Assembly (NCBI RefSeq): GCF_021018895.1
Contig: NC_079375.1
Coordinates: 4,865,560 to 4,929,559, forward strand
Length of the DNA stretch: 64,000 nucleotides
DNA from: Seriola aureovittata
Taxonomy: Eukaryota; Chordata; Actinopteri; Carangiformes; Carangidae
Direction of reading: 5' to 3'
Shown: positions 25,743 to 36,527 of the stretch, in pieces
Layout: each line of letters opens with the position of its first letter
Position numbering within the stretch: position 1 is the first letter of the stretch
The notes under the pieces: generated by a model
The model's input: the letters and a program-made list of their open reading frames with translations, nothing else
What the model was told of the DNA's origin: nothing
The model's database searches: none
Position numbers and translations under genes: made by a program

Positions 25743-28019
25743 TTGCACTTAAGAGAGTGAGTGTGGGTGTGTGAGATAGACTCAGACGGGGAAAACCTTG
25801 ACGCCTGCTCTACCTCGGCCTGGATTAAAGCCTGAACTTGCAGCTCTAATACAGCCGCATCTCAAATCCACCGGCTCTTAGCTCTGACTTAGCAGAACCA
25901 CATTTAATCGCAAATGCAATATCTGAGGTAATGAGAAAGTCTCTCTCTGAAGTCACTGCAGTCCAGGATATTATCTGTGCAAACTCCAGGTCTTCATTTA
26001 TCAACAGTGATCGTAAACGTGTTAGAGGAGTATTTTAACAGAAATAGTTCCCAGATGAGAGAGACTGGGGTAGCAGCTGAAGAGGAACAATGTCTGTGGA
26101 TCATTTTAAGATGCAGAGCTTTAAGTCACAGGGACAAACATCAGACAACAGTGTGTTCTGATGTTGTTAAAGGTTTGTGTACTGTTAAAAACTTGGAAAA
26201 CATTCTCATACAGTATCTTGAATTATAATGAATTGACAAAGGCTAAATGCTGTTTCTGTTTCATGGAGACAAACGATAAAGTTGATTAATCGATTCACTG
26301 AAACTATTACTATACTAATTACTACTACTACTACTACTAATTTATTAAAGTCATTAAAAAGTTAAAACATTTCCACAGACTGGAAATGAAGGTGGGCATA
26401 GCCTCTGTGACGTCATGCATAGGTATCTGATGAACGGTTTTGATGCTCAGACTGGGCTGCTCCTCTTTTGCCATCTTGGCAGGACATAACTCTCTTCAAA
26501 CCCATTGGAACCAGTTAGAATAATTCAGTCTTTACTTTTCAAACTAATCCAATGTGATCACCACCTTGGAGACGTGTGGTTAGTGGAGCCCTTTGAGCCT
26601 TCACAGACTGAATCCTCTGCATAACTGTAATGGGATTCAAAGCACTGGCACAAGACTTTCAGGATAATTTTGATGCATTCATGGTATAATTTTAACAACT
26701 CTGTATGACCCTTCTTGCCAGACTCACTTGAGAAAGGGGGGTGGGGGGTTGGGGGAGGTCTCATAAAGTTTGTTAATCCCAGCGGAGTTTATCCCCTCCT
26801 ATTTTAGTCATAATATTTCCTAATCCAAATAAGGAGCCTGTGTAATGAAACCATGTGAGATGTAATTACTATCAAATGGAGTCAAGTTTTCTGAAAGCAT
26901 CAGCACAACTATAATTTCTCATTAAGCAGCCGTCACTCCTGAGGTGCTCCCTTGGCCCTCAATTACAGCTAGGCTTATGAGACCTCCGCCTGGCTGGAGA
27001 ATGGCAGCGTATGTGGGTCAGTCTCACATCTCGAGGTTTCAAATCCTTAGCCAGACATGTGCACATAAACTCTCAGATGCCGACTAATGACACAGGCGTG
27101 CAGTTTGACAGCGTTTTTAAATCCTCCGTATCACAAAGTGTTCCTGCAGGTTTTACAGAGCAGAGCTAGGCGCTAATGTCTGGTATTAGTGGTTACTTAC
27201 CCACTGGGGGTGCTCTTATACGAATCTGGGCTGTATATATGTTGGAGTACCGCACACACAGCTCGGTGATTTAAGTTGTTCTGCAAATATTCTTTAATGA
27301 AGTCTTCAGAGAAACAATCATGGCAGTGTGGTTTGAAAACAATCCACCCTAGAGTGCTTAAAGACTGTTGAAAAGTGTCCAGCTGTAGTGTACGCTGGGT
27401 AATGTGGTGTATTTTTATTATTCTTTTGGAAAAGTGGACCCCTCCAATATATATAACCCATAGCTGAGTGTAACACCTTTTCTCCAGGGTCTGTCAAAAC
27501 ATATTGAGGGTAAAGTAGCAAGAGTAGAGGTAGGTTGAGAGAAAGTAGGTCCCAGCATAACATTACAAAAGAACTGCTGGAATACCTTTAGGATCCCAAA
27601 CTGATGAGATTCAGGACGAAAAAGTGAGAAAAGTATCTATTTCTATATTATTTGCTCGGCTTCAGTGGCTTTGAGTTGGTCCCTGAGACCAATATTTTTA
27701 ATTGGCACAGCTCCCTCAGGATGAATGCAGTTTAACAGAAAATATATTGCTCAAACCTGTCAGTGTCAGAAAACAGCACACTGACTACCCGCTGACCGCC
27801 CCACAGGTTGGTCTACATCTGACCCAGATTAAAAATAGTCCATATTGACTGGCCTCACTCATAACAGGTGAAAGATAAGACAGTAAAGAATCGCATGGGC
27901 TGCAATTCTAAGTCTGAAAAACCAAATAATTTACAAATCTGATACAAATTCAAATATAAGGAACTGTTTTTAGGCCATGCAGATGTGGGATTTCTGAGAC
28001 CGATATTAATATTGATATT

Positions 28020-28100
28020 TGATACTAGCCTTGTGCTAATATTTGATATATATTGATATGTGATATTTCCCACATATGCAATATTTTCCATAATGTTTTT
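28020..28100 (-). repeat. ATATTGCATATG repeat, copy 2 (inverted)
   Basis: On the minus strand it reads 'CATTATGGAAAATATTGCAT' then 'ATGTGGGAAATATCACATAT', nearly identical to the 6.05 kb copy. Adjacent AT-rich sequence to about 28280 contains 'AACATAAAATACA' twice. Confidence 0.6.
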
Positions 28101-28835
28101 TTTTGTTGCAGACTTTCGCCTTTACCTCAAACATAAAATACAATATTATCATTATGTATTATTAAAAAAACAGCTGAAACATAAAATACAGCAATATAAT
28201 ATAACCCCCCCCAAAAAAGAAAAAACAACAGAAAAAAAAAGAAAAAAAAAACTTCATCCCAATATCACCCTAGCCTGTATGATACTGAAACTCCTTTTTT
28301 GCGCAAACATTTTTTTGCGTATCTGTCTACATACGTACTAATGTGATATATTTGGGATGACCCCTTATTAACCAACAGTATGACCCTCTCAATACTTGTA
28401 TCACGCTATGTTCGTTATATGTAAGGAACTAGGCACATACAGTATGTGCAAGAGCTCTATAGACTTTTTTTTTCCTATTGAGATTGAAGCAGCTAAAACA
28501 TGAGAAGTCAAATAAGAATGACCTGTTTTTGGGTAGAGGCTCTGTCTGCTTAATGATAAATACAGACAGCATGTATAATCCCTGTCTCTCTTCGTCTTTG
28601 CCTCTCTCTGAGGGTCTCTCACAAAACTTCCACCTCCTTCCTTCCCTCGCGCGCAATCTCCGGCCTCACTCCCTCTTTTCTCCCTCTGCCTCCCCCTCAC
28701 TTCCCACCTTCTTTAATTCAGCTGATTTATTGCTCGAAAAAAGCAGCAGTTTCCTTTGGGGCTGACGGCCGTTTCATTGTGCAACAGAAACTGCCCCCAT
28801 GCATGAGGCAGCTTGAGCCTTGCCAGCTGTGTTGC

Positions 28836-28857
28836 CACACACACACACACACACACA
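28836..28857 (+). repeat. (CA)11 microsatellite
   Basis: Perfect short CA array. A (GA)n/(GGGA)n purine tract lies nearby at 28946-28970, and a long pyrimidine-rich (CTCC/TTCC) stretch occupies 29080-29260. Confidence 0.93.
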
Positions 28858-29923
28858 TACTAAGACTTGAACTCACGCTATGCTCACACTTCCCCCAGCA
28901 CCACTTGTCTGGGCCAAGGGAGTGACAAAATAATTCCCGGTAAAGAGAGAGAGAGAGGGAGGGAGGGAGGAAGGCTGTCCAGATCACTGTGTTCTGAACA
29001 ACTCAGTCTAAAGCAGCGTTGGCTCCATCCTGAGAGCTCGTTCCCCTCCGCCGAGTCTTTCTCACCCACGATTGGACTTGCCTGTTTCCCTCTTTCACCC
29101 ACTTCCCCCTTGATTCTTTCTCATCTCCTTGCTCTTTTCCTTGTCCTTTTTCGTATTCCCATCTCTAGCCTTCCTTCCTTTCCTTCTCTCCTCCATCTCT
29201 CTGTCCATCATCCTCACTCTCCCCCGTCATTCCTTTCCCTTTCTTTCTCCTCCTCCTACATTTCAACTGTTTTTAGCACAGTCCTCCATACAGTAACTGT
29301 GCTGTCTTTTTCCTCACTTATTTCATGAGTGGTTAGATGAATAACTTGTTTGTTGTCCTTAAACAGACACAGCAGAAAAACAAGGCCTGTGGCCCACACT
29401 ATAGTACAGTGCATTACAGGGCTATACCAAGAATGTGATGTGGTATCATGTTTGGTTTATACTGGTACAGTGTGTGCTCTGCTGAGGGTCAGAGGAAGGG
29501 CTGCTGGGTAATGATTATTTGTGAGAGTGATAATGACTGAGTGACGGTTTTTAAGAATCAAAGTTACATAATGTGAACCGGTTTTGTTTTTCTTTCTCAG
29601 GCTGATTTTACAACGCCAGGAAAAAAAGCTCGGAAATTAATTTTAGACCATTTCAACAAAAACTAAAAGAAAACAGTCCATGAACATTGATACTAGAAGG
29701 GCTGAAACAATTACTTGGCAGCTAAAGGGGAAACATTAGCTCTAAGATAATGTTTGAGATAAAGAAATTCCTGGTTGCGTTCATTAAATCAAAACGCAAT
29801 TAAAACAAAACATGCTGCATTTAATACATCAACCTTGATCCTATCTACAGTCCAGCCCAGACTACATTTAAAAGCCCTGAATGTCAATTTGATCCACATT
29901 AAAGAGCTTATTTGTTTCCAGTT

Positions 29924-30380
29924 TTAAAGGTCCCTTATTTTATACTTTTCCAGTGTTCCATTTGAAGTGTTTGAAGATATATTTGTGGTTTTAAGAACCA
30001 GAAACAATGTACAATGTAGTTTTACATCTTTTCTCTGTAACTCTAGTAACAGGTGTTTTCAAAGTGATCAAAAAAAAAAAAAAAAGAAAATACAGCAGAT
30101 TTCACATAAATATTCAGAGAAACCAAATCCTTCTAGGTTGGATGGTGGGTCCAGATGGGTGGGGCTTAGGGCACAGCTGTGGGTGGTGACTGCTTTGTTG
30201 TGACATCACAAAGTCACAGAAGTCCTGACAGCTGGTTTTAAGGTGTAGTTTCTAAATGCAGGCTGTGTGCATTTCTCTGGACTGAGCCCTTTGATACTTT
30301 CACAGTAATATTATAGAACCTAGAGCTGCTTTATAATCAAACAACACATGGACGTCTCACTTAATACAATACGGACCTTT
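29924..30380. mobile_element. MITE with TTAAAGGTCC/GGACCTTT ends
   Basis: About 457 bp bounded by TTAAAGGTCCCTTATTTTAT on the left and CGGACCTTTC on the right, an inverted pair. The interior blocks 'CAGATTTCACATAAATATTCAG', given as CAGATTTCACATAAATATT, 'GGGTGGGGCTTAGG', 'TGACATCACAAAGTCACAGA' and 'TTTCTCTGGACTGAGCC' match a high-copy teleost hAT-like MITE from memory. It is interrupted by a poly-A (30071-30085). The open frames 29967-30203 and 30007-30189 lie inside it and are artefacts. Confidence 0.75.
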
Positions 30381-33137
30381 CCAAAGTTGGGTTACACAAA
30401 TTTAACCGTAAAGCATGAATTAAGATTTTTGTCAGGGCTTTTTAACTACTCACAGATTAAAATCTATCACTTATACAACATAAGAAAAGTAATTTAAGTT
30501 TTAGTGGAACTGACTGCTTGTTTTTCAGGATCCTAGTTCACCAGGTTTTAACCGATGCCGACTTTTCTCAGCTTAGCATGAGTTCAAGGCGAGAGCTGCA
30601 GCTTCTTTCTAAAAGCTATTAAGCCCTTATGTTCATATGCTGGTTGTCCTACTTAATTAAACATATACAGACATACACATCCGCAGCACACACACCCACA
30701 CAGTTACATTTACAGTGGCAGTGTCGCCTGATAAGTGTTGATTAGTCCCACGGAAAACAGGTAATTGAAGCTAAATGACTAAATATAGCCCTAAGTGTGA
30801 TTAGCACTGATAGCATGTGATGTATGGTGCTCATTAGTGTGATAGCTAACAACCTCCTCACCCCTTACCACCCCCACCCTGCTCACTTACACACATACAG
30901 ATGTGTTATGGTATTTAAAGGAACACTCCTCTGTTTTTCAACCTTATCTCCACGTCTTTTAGCAGTAGCAGGGAAGGAGTGATAATCAATAAGTTATGTT
31001 GGTGTAGGTGTCATCGCTTTCTCCATCATGTCAACCAGGTTTCGCAGGATCCGTTTGACTGGTTTACAGGTAGACTAGTCTTAGTTTTGCTCCTAGTTCA
31101 ATTAGTCTAATGTGAGTGGTACAAAAATAAATGGTAATAATATTAAGATGGGAAACACAGTGGCCCTATTGTCAAACTAACTCAAAGGTGAGAGCTCAAG
31201 TTTCCATGGTAACACCTATTGACCACCGGCTGACAGTTTACAAAGGAGGAAAATATGGCTTTATTTGTTTGTCGCTAATGATGTTGTTCACCAGGCAATG
31301 AGAGGGTTTCTGGTTAAAATGCGCCTGTAATAAACAACGAGTAAACTGAAAATGAGCTGATTCTGATGATCTACCTTTAACTGACAAATATACAATCAAT
31401 TCATTTAATACAGAATATAGCATAACGGTAAGAGTTACTGAATAAACTGCTCTTTTCCTGCTGCTGGTTTCTCTTTTAGCCAGCAGCACTGGCCTACCTG
31501 GCTGGTTTGGTTTGTCAGTACTCACAGCAGGAGCGATCGAGACCGATTCCCATGTAGCACAGCCCTGCAGCCTGCTGCACCAAAAAACACCATCACTGGC
31601 TCTAACTGCTTCTGGAAAATGAGCCAGCAGTGGAGAAAAGTATTGACTTTGACTCCAAAACACAATGATCTCAAGATATAAAATAAATGTAGTCGTTAAA
31701 TACTGTGCTGTTGGAAGGGGATGTTCAGGTAGTACCTTTAGCAACAGATTGAAACTGACAGAATTCATTTTGTATCACAATCAGCATGCAGAGCCAGTTT
31801 CAGTGCTATGCTACAAGTATAGATGCTAAAAATTGCTAACACAGTGGTTGTGTTTTTGCAAAGCTGTAATTCAGTAAATTTATAGGTCAATATTTGGGTT
31901 TATTTAAATAAATTTCAGTTCTTAAATCATAAATGTACAAGTAGCAATGTTCACACTGCAACAGGGCATTTATTTAACCTTTTTGTAGTATGCAGAAAAA
32001 GATGCTCTCAGCACAAGTTTGCTCACAAGGTCATACAGGATTCCTATCAGTATACAGGTTATTTACAGATGAGTTTATAATGGAACTATGTTCATAAATA
32101 AACACATAACAAATGAAATACCAAAGTATTTCGGGACCAAAAAAGAGTGTTAGGTTGGTCAGAAAGTTTGCTGGGTGTAATTCGTCTTTTTAGTTCGGTT
32201 CAAGTTTTTTGGTGAAAGCTGATTTGATGGATATTTTGTCCAAAATACCCACAGTAACTTGAGTGCATTTATTTTTAGTTTGGGCAGCCTCCATGGGAAA
32301 TGAACCTGTTCCAGTGGCCAGTGGTAGTACCTTGCTCTACCTATCAAGCCACAGGACAATCTCCTCTTACAGAGGTTTCACAAATGGGTTCACAGTGCAA
32401 TATCAGGTGTTTAGCCATAGGAAATAGTCTCTCTCAGTATATGTGTGTGTGTGCGCGTGTGTGTGCGTGGCTCACCAGTGGATTTGTTGCAATCTGTTCT
32501 GTGCTGTACCCACATCTATCAGCGTTCTGCAGCTTGGGTTAAACACACTTTTCACCCTGCTGAAAGACTGTCAGCACTCCTCAAACTGTGTTTTTGAAAG
32601 CTCCAGTATCGTGAATCTATTGACAGTTTAGCCGTCGCAGCTAAGTGAACGAGCAGGTGGGGCTAACTCGAGGCTTTGCAAATTTGACGATGAAAGGAGA
32701 GGTGAAAACAGAAAAGTGGAAAGTGTGGAACAAAACTCCTCAGCAGGAGCCACTCGAGTAGTCTTTTATTGATTTTTATCCCGTGGTAGTGCTGGAGACA
32801 GTTGGGCTTTAATAGAAGAAACAAACTTGCAGTTTGAACAGCAATTATAGGTTTAGTGTCTGAAACATCTTGGCAGTTCATTCTCTGAAGAAAATGTGAC
32901 TTAATTAGCAACTGAATACATTTTGCTCTCAATGAAAACACAATGATTGTGCCTGATAAGTGATTTAAATATGGTAGACAATAGAGGACTTGTAATAAAA
33001 CGTATAATTGCAGGTGTACTGTTTGGATGCTACACTGTTTGTGTAACTTTTGTTTATTTTGTTATACTCTTTTCTTAATTTATTTTGGTTTATTACATGC
33101 CTTTTTACTTTCTTGTAAAAGAAGAGTTAAAGAAAGG

Positions 33138-33228
33138 TGCTTAGCTTAGCAGAAAGACTGAAAGCAGTGGAAAACGGCTAGCTTGGCTCCAGGTAAAATA
33201 GATGTTAGGAGACAGTTTTGAGGCTAGT
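33138..33228. repeat. AGCTTAGC interspersed repeat, left half (interrupted)
   Basis: 'GCTTAGCTTAGCAGAAAGACTG..AGCAGTGGAAAACGGCTAGC' resembles the fish repeat also seen at 23180-23410 ('CCTTAGCTTAGCATAAAGAC'). It is cut by the MITE at 33229; the remaining half resumes at 33737. Confidence 0.6.
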
Positions 33229-33736
33229 GCTGTGTCTCAAATCGGATACTTCAGTCAATACACTCACATGTAGTACACTGTGAACACAGTATACTCAACG
33301 GTGTAGTGTGTGAATTTCAACAGGGTAGCGTTGTCCCAACTCAAACACCGCTGTTATGCATTCACTGGATGTGACCACAACTGCCGCCCACCTCCTGGCT
33401 GTTTTGATCGCTTGACTTTAAAATGAACTTTTGCTTTCCTGTGTGTGTGCCCCTTGTGTCATGCAACGTGGCAATTAAGGCGCCATCGGCAACATCAACG
33501 TGTTCTCCTTCCTTGGTTACCACTTTAGGTTTGAAAATATGTTGGAGGTACCTCCCCTTCCGTTACGTAGCCAAGATGGCGGCTGTGGAGGGTGAGAAGT
33601 GTCCATCGTTTTACAGTTTTTGACCGTTTTAATGAACCATCTGGGTACTACATGTTGATATACTCGTCAATGTGGCTGCACTTATGCTTTTAAAAGAGCA
33701 AGTGTGAGCTGCAAGTTACGCAAATTGAGACACAGC
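33229..33736. mobile_element. MITE with TGCTGTGTCTCAAAT-type inverted ends
   Basis: The left end GCTGTGTCTCAAATCG is mirrored by the right end CAAATTGAGACACAGC (reverse complement GCTGTGTCTCAATTTG). The interior resembles a common fish non-autonomous element beginning 'GTCTCAAATCGGATACTTC...GTACACTGTG...GTAGTGTGTGAATTT'. It contains a chance open frame at 33423-33623. It splits another repeat (see 33138-33228 and 33737-33870). PIF/Harbinger or hAT affiliation is possible but not settled. Confidence 0.75.
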
Positions 33737-33870
33737 ATAAGTTTTTCCCCACTGATTTCAATCTTAATGCTAAGCTAATTGCTGCTAATTGCTCGATGGG
33801 TCTAGATTCATATTTAGTGTGCAGACATAAAAATGGTATCAGAGAGAGAATAATCCATTTCTTTAACTTG
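33737..33870. repeat. AGCTTAGC interspersed repeat, right half (interrupted)
   Basis: 'CAATCTTAATGCTAAGCTAATTGCTGCTAATTGCTC...TTCATATTTAGTGTGCAGACAT..AATGGTATCAG' (given in parts) is the distal half of the same repeat as I remember it from fish introns. It follows the MITE directly, which supports insertion into a pre-existing copy. Confidence 0.55.
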
Positions 33871-35164
33871 ATTTATTTTATGTTTGTTTTTTTTTACTGA
33901 ATCTATGATGAAAAATATGATATATAAATCCTCTTAAAAAGGATCGCAAGAACTTTTTGTATGTAACTCTTCATGACTCTGAAGTGTTCGTCTCCAAAGT
34001 TCAGTAGAAATCCACCAGTGAAAGTTCAAGTAAAAAGTGGTGCAACAAGAGCAACATCTTTCAGGGAATAACGTTCACAACTCAGCACTCCTCTCATTTT
34101 GGAGAATTAATCACCTTCAGTGCCTCAAACCCTCACTCCCTCCCCCTTGCCCTCGCTCTGTCTGATTACCGTTTTCATTTTGTCAGTTTGGCCTCGACTC
34201 AGACAGCCCCGTGCTTTCCCCCCATATGTTTTCTATTGTCTGGATTAAAGTGAAATGGATAGCGGGTCATTATGCTGAGTGGAACTGTTCAACGCCGCTA
34301 TGGATCGTCCCCAACTCCATTACAATGTAATCATGAAGCTGTGTTTGCTTGGACGTGATTGTTGTGTGTCTTGAGTGAATGAATGAAGTTGGTTTGATGG
34401 AGGAAGGTGGAGTGTTTGGATGTTTGATAGCATATGTAAGGACAGTGAGCTCACACTTGGGCAATGTCACGTCTCATTCTCCTGTATTTGGTGTGTCTAG
34501 TCCTCAGTCGTCGTCGTCGTCCTCCGTGACTGTGTGTCTTTGTCTGAACTCAATGAGGTCAATGTCACCGTGTGTTCTGCCCTCGCTAACTCTCTCAGCA
34601 GTCTCTGAGGGAGTTTGGGGTTGCGCTGCTCATCTACCAGCCTCAGCTAATCTTAGCCACATCTGTCACACATCCAAAACCGACGCCCCTTTGGCTTCTG
34701 CTGCTCAGAATAACACTTTTCCACTAAGTCTCATAGAACAGTTGTTACAAAACACCTATTTCAGTGCAGAAGGGAGTCAAATCAAATTAGAAAGTCAGAG
34801 AAAGTTTTAAACGTTTGGACATCTTGAACTTTATGCAGGCTTTAGTGGCATGAAGAGCTGGTAAACAAGATAAAACTAATTTAGACACAACTTTGTAATC
34901 TTTTGATTATATTGGATGTTTATGGTCGATAATAATGTTTCACAATGATCTGCTTTTGCAAGCAAGTTTCTTAATTCCGGCTGTCAAAATCATCTTGCAG
35001 AAACATTAAAAGGTCCAAGAAGTATTACATTTGTCTTTCTGTAACTTGCAGATACGAGTGTGTGAGTGGATTAGAGTGATATGTGGTGACTGTGAGGGAA
35101 CAAAGTGACAAAACAACTTCAGAGTGCTATAGCAAGAACTCACTGCACTGCACTGTTCTTACAT

Positions 35165-35535
35165 TTCATTGTGTTGTCAGACTGTAGAAATGGGGCAGGA
35201 TAAGCCTAAATGCACGAGTTCGTGTGATAGATGCAGAGTGAAGCTTTAGAGAAAAGTTGACTGGGATGCCAGTTCTGGTTCCATCTGAATTTAAAGTTTT
35301 GGACCAGAATTGGTTTTGTATGAGCAGCACTGCTGTAGCTTCCAGGCATTTTTCTTGAATTTGTTCCACACATACATCGTATATGACTTCGCGGTCGACC
35401 AGTTCAATCCCAAAGGTGTTACACTGGGTTGAGGTCAGGCCAATCAAGTTCTCCCATATCAAACTGGGAAAACCTTTTCTTTATGGGCCTGGCTTTGTGC
35501 ATGGGAGCATTGTCAACTGTTGCCACACTGTGTTA
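35165..35535 (-). pseudogene. degenerate Tc1/mariner-type transposase fragment
   Basis: Read on the minus strand, this stretch gives broken pieces of a Tc1/mariner DDE transposase C-terminal half. There is an 'NAPMHKARPIK'-like segment near 35480-35513, then ELDWPDLNPV (around 35416-35448), a stop codon, and HLWD, followed by a frameshift into IELVDRE. DW-x-DLNPxEHLWD is the hallmark block around the last catalytic acidic residue in this superfamily. Stops, a short deletion and frameshifts mean it cannot be functional. The rest of the transposase and the terminal repeats were not found. The minus-strand open frame 35166-35462 is a chance frame through the relic. Confidence 0.72.
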
Positions 35536-36136
35536 TCTAAAATGTCATTGACTGGAACCGCTGTTGTGAAAATTCAGAAGAAAATCCAGCCATGTATGTG
35601 TGGAAATTTTAGATATGTCATAACTTCCCTTCAACACCTTAAATTTGAGTCTATTAAAATGACTATTTTTTGATAAAGTAGGTGAGCCGGAGTCCCTGTT
35701 CGTTTTTCCAGTGTCTTGTTGTACAACCTTAACATTACAAATGACCACCAACTGCCATATGTGGAGAATTTATGATCAAAACTTGTAACCTCTCAGGTAA
35801 CAAATCAACCTGGAAGACCTTGATGGATGGTTTTCGCTGCCTTTTTTACTGTATTTTTTCCTCATTGAAGGGAAAACCATGTAACTCTAACTCTCTCCAC
35901 AGCTTTCAAACTCTCCAACTTCTTTCTTGACTTCCAAAGAAAGACGTTATATACAACCAATTTCCTGCTTTACTCAATGAACCCGTCAAGAGTGGCGTTC
36001 CTCCAGTCCTCCGGAGTCTCAACTCGATGTACAAATCACAGAGAGGATTTCCTGAAAACAAGACAAATAAAAATCCTGAGAGAACAAAACTATGGTTCAC
36101 TTCTTACACACTGAAGAACATAAAGTGTTTAAGTAA

Positions 36137-36335
36137 GGTGTTGGGCCACTATGTACTGCCAGAACAGCTTTAGTGCTCCTTGGCATCGACTCTACAAGAA
36201 TTCTACTGGAGAGATTACACCATTCTTCAAGAGGATATTCCCTCATTTGGTGTTTTGATCATGGTGGTGGAGGTCCAAAATGTCCCATAAGGTATTCAAC
36301 TGGGTTGAAGGTGACTGAATGGGACTTCCATCCTG
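36137..36335 (-). pseudogene. second Tc1/mariner-type transposase C-terminal relic
   Basis: On the minus strand the sequence contains 'SP..NPVEYL' (around 36285-36325, with a small deletion inside the usual SPDLNP motif). After a degraded middle part it gives RILVESMPRSTKAVLAVHSGPTP, listed here in pieces: RILVESMPR, then KAVLAVH, then SGPTP. An SMPRR...AVI.A.GGPT ending is typical of Tc1-like transposases. It lies about 600 bp upstream on the + strand scale from the other relic and looks like a different subfamily. It is non-functional, with no terminal inverted repeats recognised. Confidence 0.68.
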
Positions 36336-36505
36336 TTTCACCAGTTTGTTTGTTTGTTTGTTTTTTTTATCTGAAGTTGATCTTTCGGAATCTTAAAGCT
36401 CAGGGAATCTTGTTTGCAGAAGTGTTTTCACATTGCGATCTAAAGTCTTACGTTACCAACCATCTTTTAAAAATGACAACATTTTTTCTGGTCATGTCTT
36501 TAGGT

Positions 36506-36527
36506 CCCCCCCCCCCCCCCCCCCCCC
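36506..36527 (+). repeat. C22 homopolymer
   Basis: 22 C in a row, 170 bp from the second transposase relic. On the minus strand it is a G22 that explains the polyglycine in chance frames. Confidence 0.95.

Noticed and set aside
29967..30203. Open frame of 78 codons
   Set aside because: It lies entirely within a recognised MITE.
31238..31768. 176-codon open frame on the minus strand, not repeat-derived
   Set aside because: Composition and sequence show no recognisable domain, signal or conserved motif. A chance frame of this size is expected in 64 kb. A protein search would settle it.
34379..34810. 143-codon open frame on the + strand
   Set aside because: Low-complexity Ser run from a GTC repeat and no family resemblance.
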